Assembly: GCA_036250195.1 (NCBI GenBank)
Contig: JAVHZZ010000001.1
Span: 391,852,783 to 391,916,782 of the forward strand
Direction: 5' to 3'
DNA: 64,000 nt
DNA from: Mixophyes australis
Taxonomy: Eukaryota; Chordata; Amphibia; Anura; Limnodynastidae
Position numbers and translations under genes: made by a program. Positions 63,121 through 64,000 of this stretch are shown here, in pieces; the first letter of the stretch is position 1; each line of letters starts with the position of its first letter. The notes under the pieces are model-generated. The model had not been told where the DNA came from and did no database searches. It worked only from the letters and a program-made list of their open reading frames with translations.

Positions 63121-63995
63121 TTAGGCTTTGGCGTTTCCCGCCTTGTTAGGACAGGAACAAACTAGGTGTCCTGGTTGACCACAATATAATAAAAGACCTA
63201 GTGAGTGTCTTCTGGAGCGTTCCTCCGGAGGCAAGCGATAAGCACCCAACTGCATGGGTTCCGGGAAATCCGGCAAAGTAACACTAGAACTGGGTGGTGC
63301 GCCAGGAGGTATTGATGACTCCCATTCAGTTTTCCGTTCTCTAATTCGACGGTCAATTTTAATGACCAGCTGCATAAAATCTTCAAGCGAGACTGGTACT
63401 GGATACTGAACTAAGGTGTCCTTAATTTGCTCAGTGAGACCCAAGCGGAATTGACTCCGCAGTGTTGGATCATTCCAGGCGCTATCGGTGGACCATCGCC
63501 GGAACTCCGCACAATATTTTTCAGCAGAACGACGTCCTTGCCTTAATGCCCGGAGATGAGACTCAGCTGAGGCCATCCTGTCTGGGTCATCATATAGTAA
63601 CCCCAGGGCCTGGAAGAAGGCATCCACGGTCTGCAAGGCTGGATTGGTAGAAGGAAGGGAGAAGGCCCAAGACTGAGGGTCGCCCTGAAGTAGAGATATA
63701 TAACGATCCCTACCCTTTGCTGTTCAGAGCCAGAGGAGCGTGGTCTCAGGCGTAAGTACAACCTGCAACTCTGTTTGAAGTTGCGGAAAGCAGACCTACT
63801 TCCAGAGAAACGGTCAGGCAAATTCATCTTCGGCTCTGGTGTGACGCCAGCGGGGGTTTGCTGATGCTGCAGGTTTCTGGAAGCCTCTTCTTGGGCTGCC
63901 AAACTCTGGGATAAACCTTGCACGACTTGAGAAACCGCCTGGATCTGGTTCGCCAGGATCTGGGCTGGAGACAGATTCCATTCGCCGTTGTCCAT
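63121..63995 (-). pseudogene. Chromovirus Gag
   Basis: ATG at 63995 lies in strong context (GCCATGG). The N-terminal frame has a coiled-coil-like start (QILANQIQAVSQVVQGLSQS), then the capsid entry PKMNLPDRFSGSRSAFRNFK. A frameshift near 63650-63700 moves to a second frame with RRSAEKYCAEFRRWSTDSAW, IDRRIRERKTEWESS and EPMQLGAYRLPPEERSRRHS. The zinc knuckle near the end reads LLYCGQPGHLVCSC: the position expected for the first Cys is Leu, so the knuckle is damaged. The order coiled coil - capsid - knuckle is the standard one and contrasts with the permuted ORF at 34612-37389. Confidence 0.85.
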
Positions 63996-64000
63996 GGCAG

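Larger units (their letters stand above)
56407..64000 (-). mobile_element. Decayed Ty3/gypsy chromovirus, 5' end outside the window
   Basis: Reading leftward from 63995: gag, protease, reverse transcriptase, RNase H, integrase, chromodomain, polypurine tract and 3' LTR, the standard chromovirus order. The 5' LTR lies beyond the window. Two LTR insertions on the plus strand (59916-60614 and 60697-62557) split pol just upstream of the RT core. Frameshifts in gag and protease and at least four premature stops in pol make it inactive. Confidence 0.9.

Overview
This is vertebrate nuclear DNA, most likely from a frog. The evidence is indirect. I see no host gene exon, rRNA or tRNA gene anywhere. 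What I see is dense, nested transposon debris of the kind found in amphibian genomes: L2-type LINEs with their 'segment-length' tails, a tRNA-derived SINE with an L2-like tail, several hAT families with 8-bp target-site duplications (TSDs), Tc1/mariner copies, chromodomain Ty3/gypsy elements, solo LTRs, and a palindromic MITE present four times. I would call it intergenic or deep-intronic sequence; the species cannot be fixed from this alone.

Layout. 1-7.8 kb: a foldback-family copy flanked by 16-bp direct repeats, a tetranucleotide microsatellite, a palindromic MITE, a 1.3-kb deleted hAT element with a perfect TSD, and a shard of a mariner-type transposase. 7.8-10.3 kb: a 2.5-kb solo LTR. 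10.9-13.6 kb: an LTR-like repeat, a broken gypsy reverse transcriptase and an L2 fragment. 14-20.5 kb: GC-rich hairpin MITE, broken Tc1-like transposase, a 97% inverted-repeat foldback, an L2 reverse transcriptase remnant and a solo LTR. 24.4-27 kb: another solo LTR and a MITE nested in a hAT-like element. 28.6-33.4 kb: a hAT relative carrying an LTR-like insert and abutting an L2 fragment.

33.9-38.1 kb holds the most remarkable object: a complete, very young LTR retrotransposon on the minus strand (627-bp LTRs differing at one base, TSD AAATA) with one intact 925-codon ORF and no pol. The ORF encodes a Gag-like protein whose zinc knuckle lies before, not after, the capsid-like domain; the two are separated by about 580 residues of three unrelated tandem peptide arrays.

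40-56.4 kb: an LTR split by a MITE, a second copy of the giant LTR, two hAT elements (2.1 and 4.4 kb, both with perfect 8-bp TSDs), an L1-like tail insertion, a hAT MITE and the SINE. 56.4-64 kb: a decayed chromovirus on the minus strand (Gag, protease, RT/RNase H, integrase, chromodomain, 3' LTR), its pol split by two further LTR insertions on the opposite strand.

How they relate: apart from the 925-codon ORF, every coding region I recognise is a broken transposon gene. The decayed chromovirus and the young single-ORF element share the LTR-edge/polypurine signature GGGGGTAC-TGT, so a relative of the chromovirus is a plausible source of the missing enzymes (inference).
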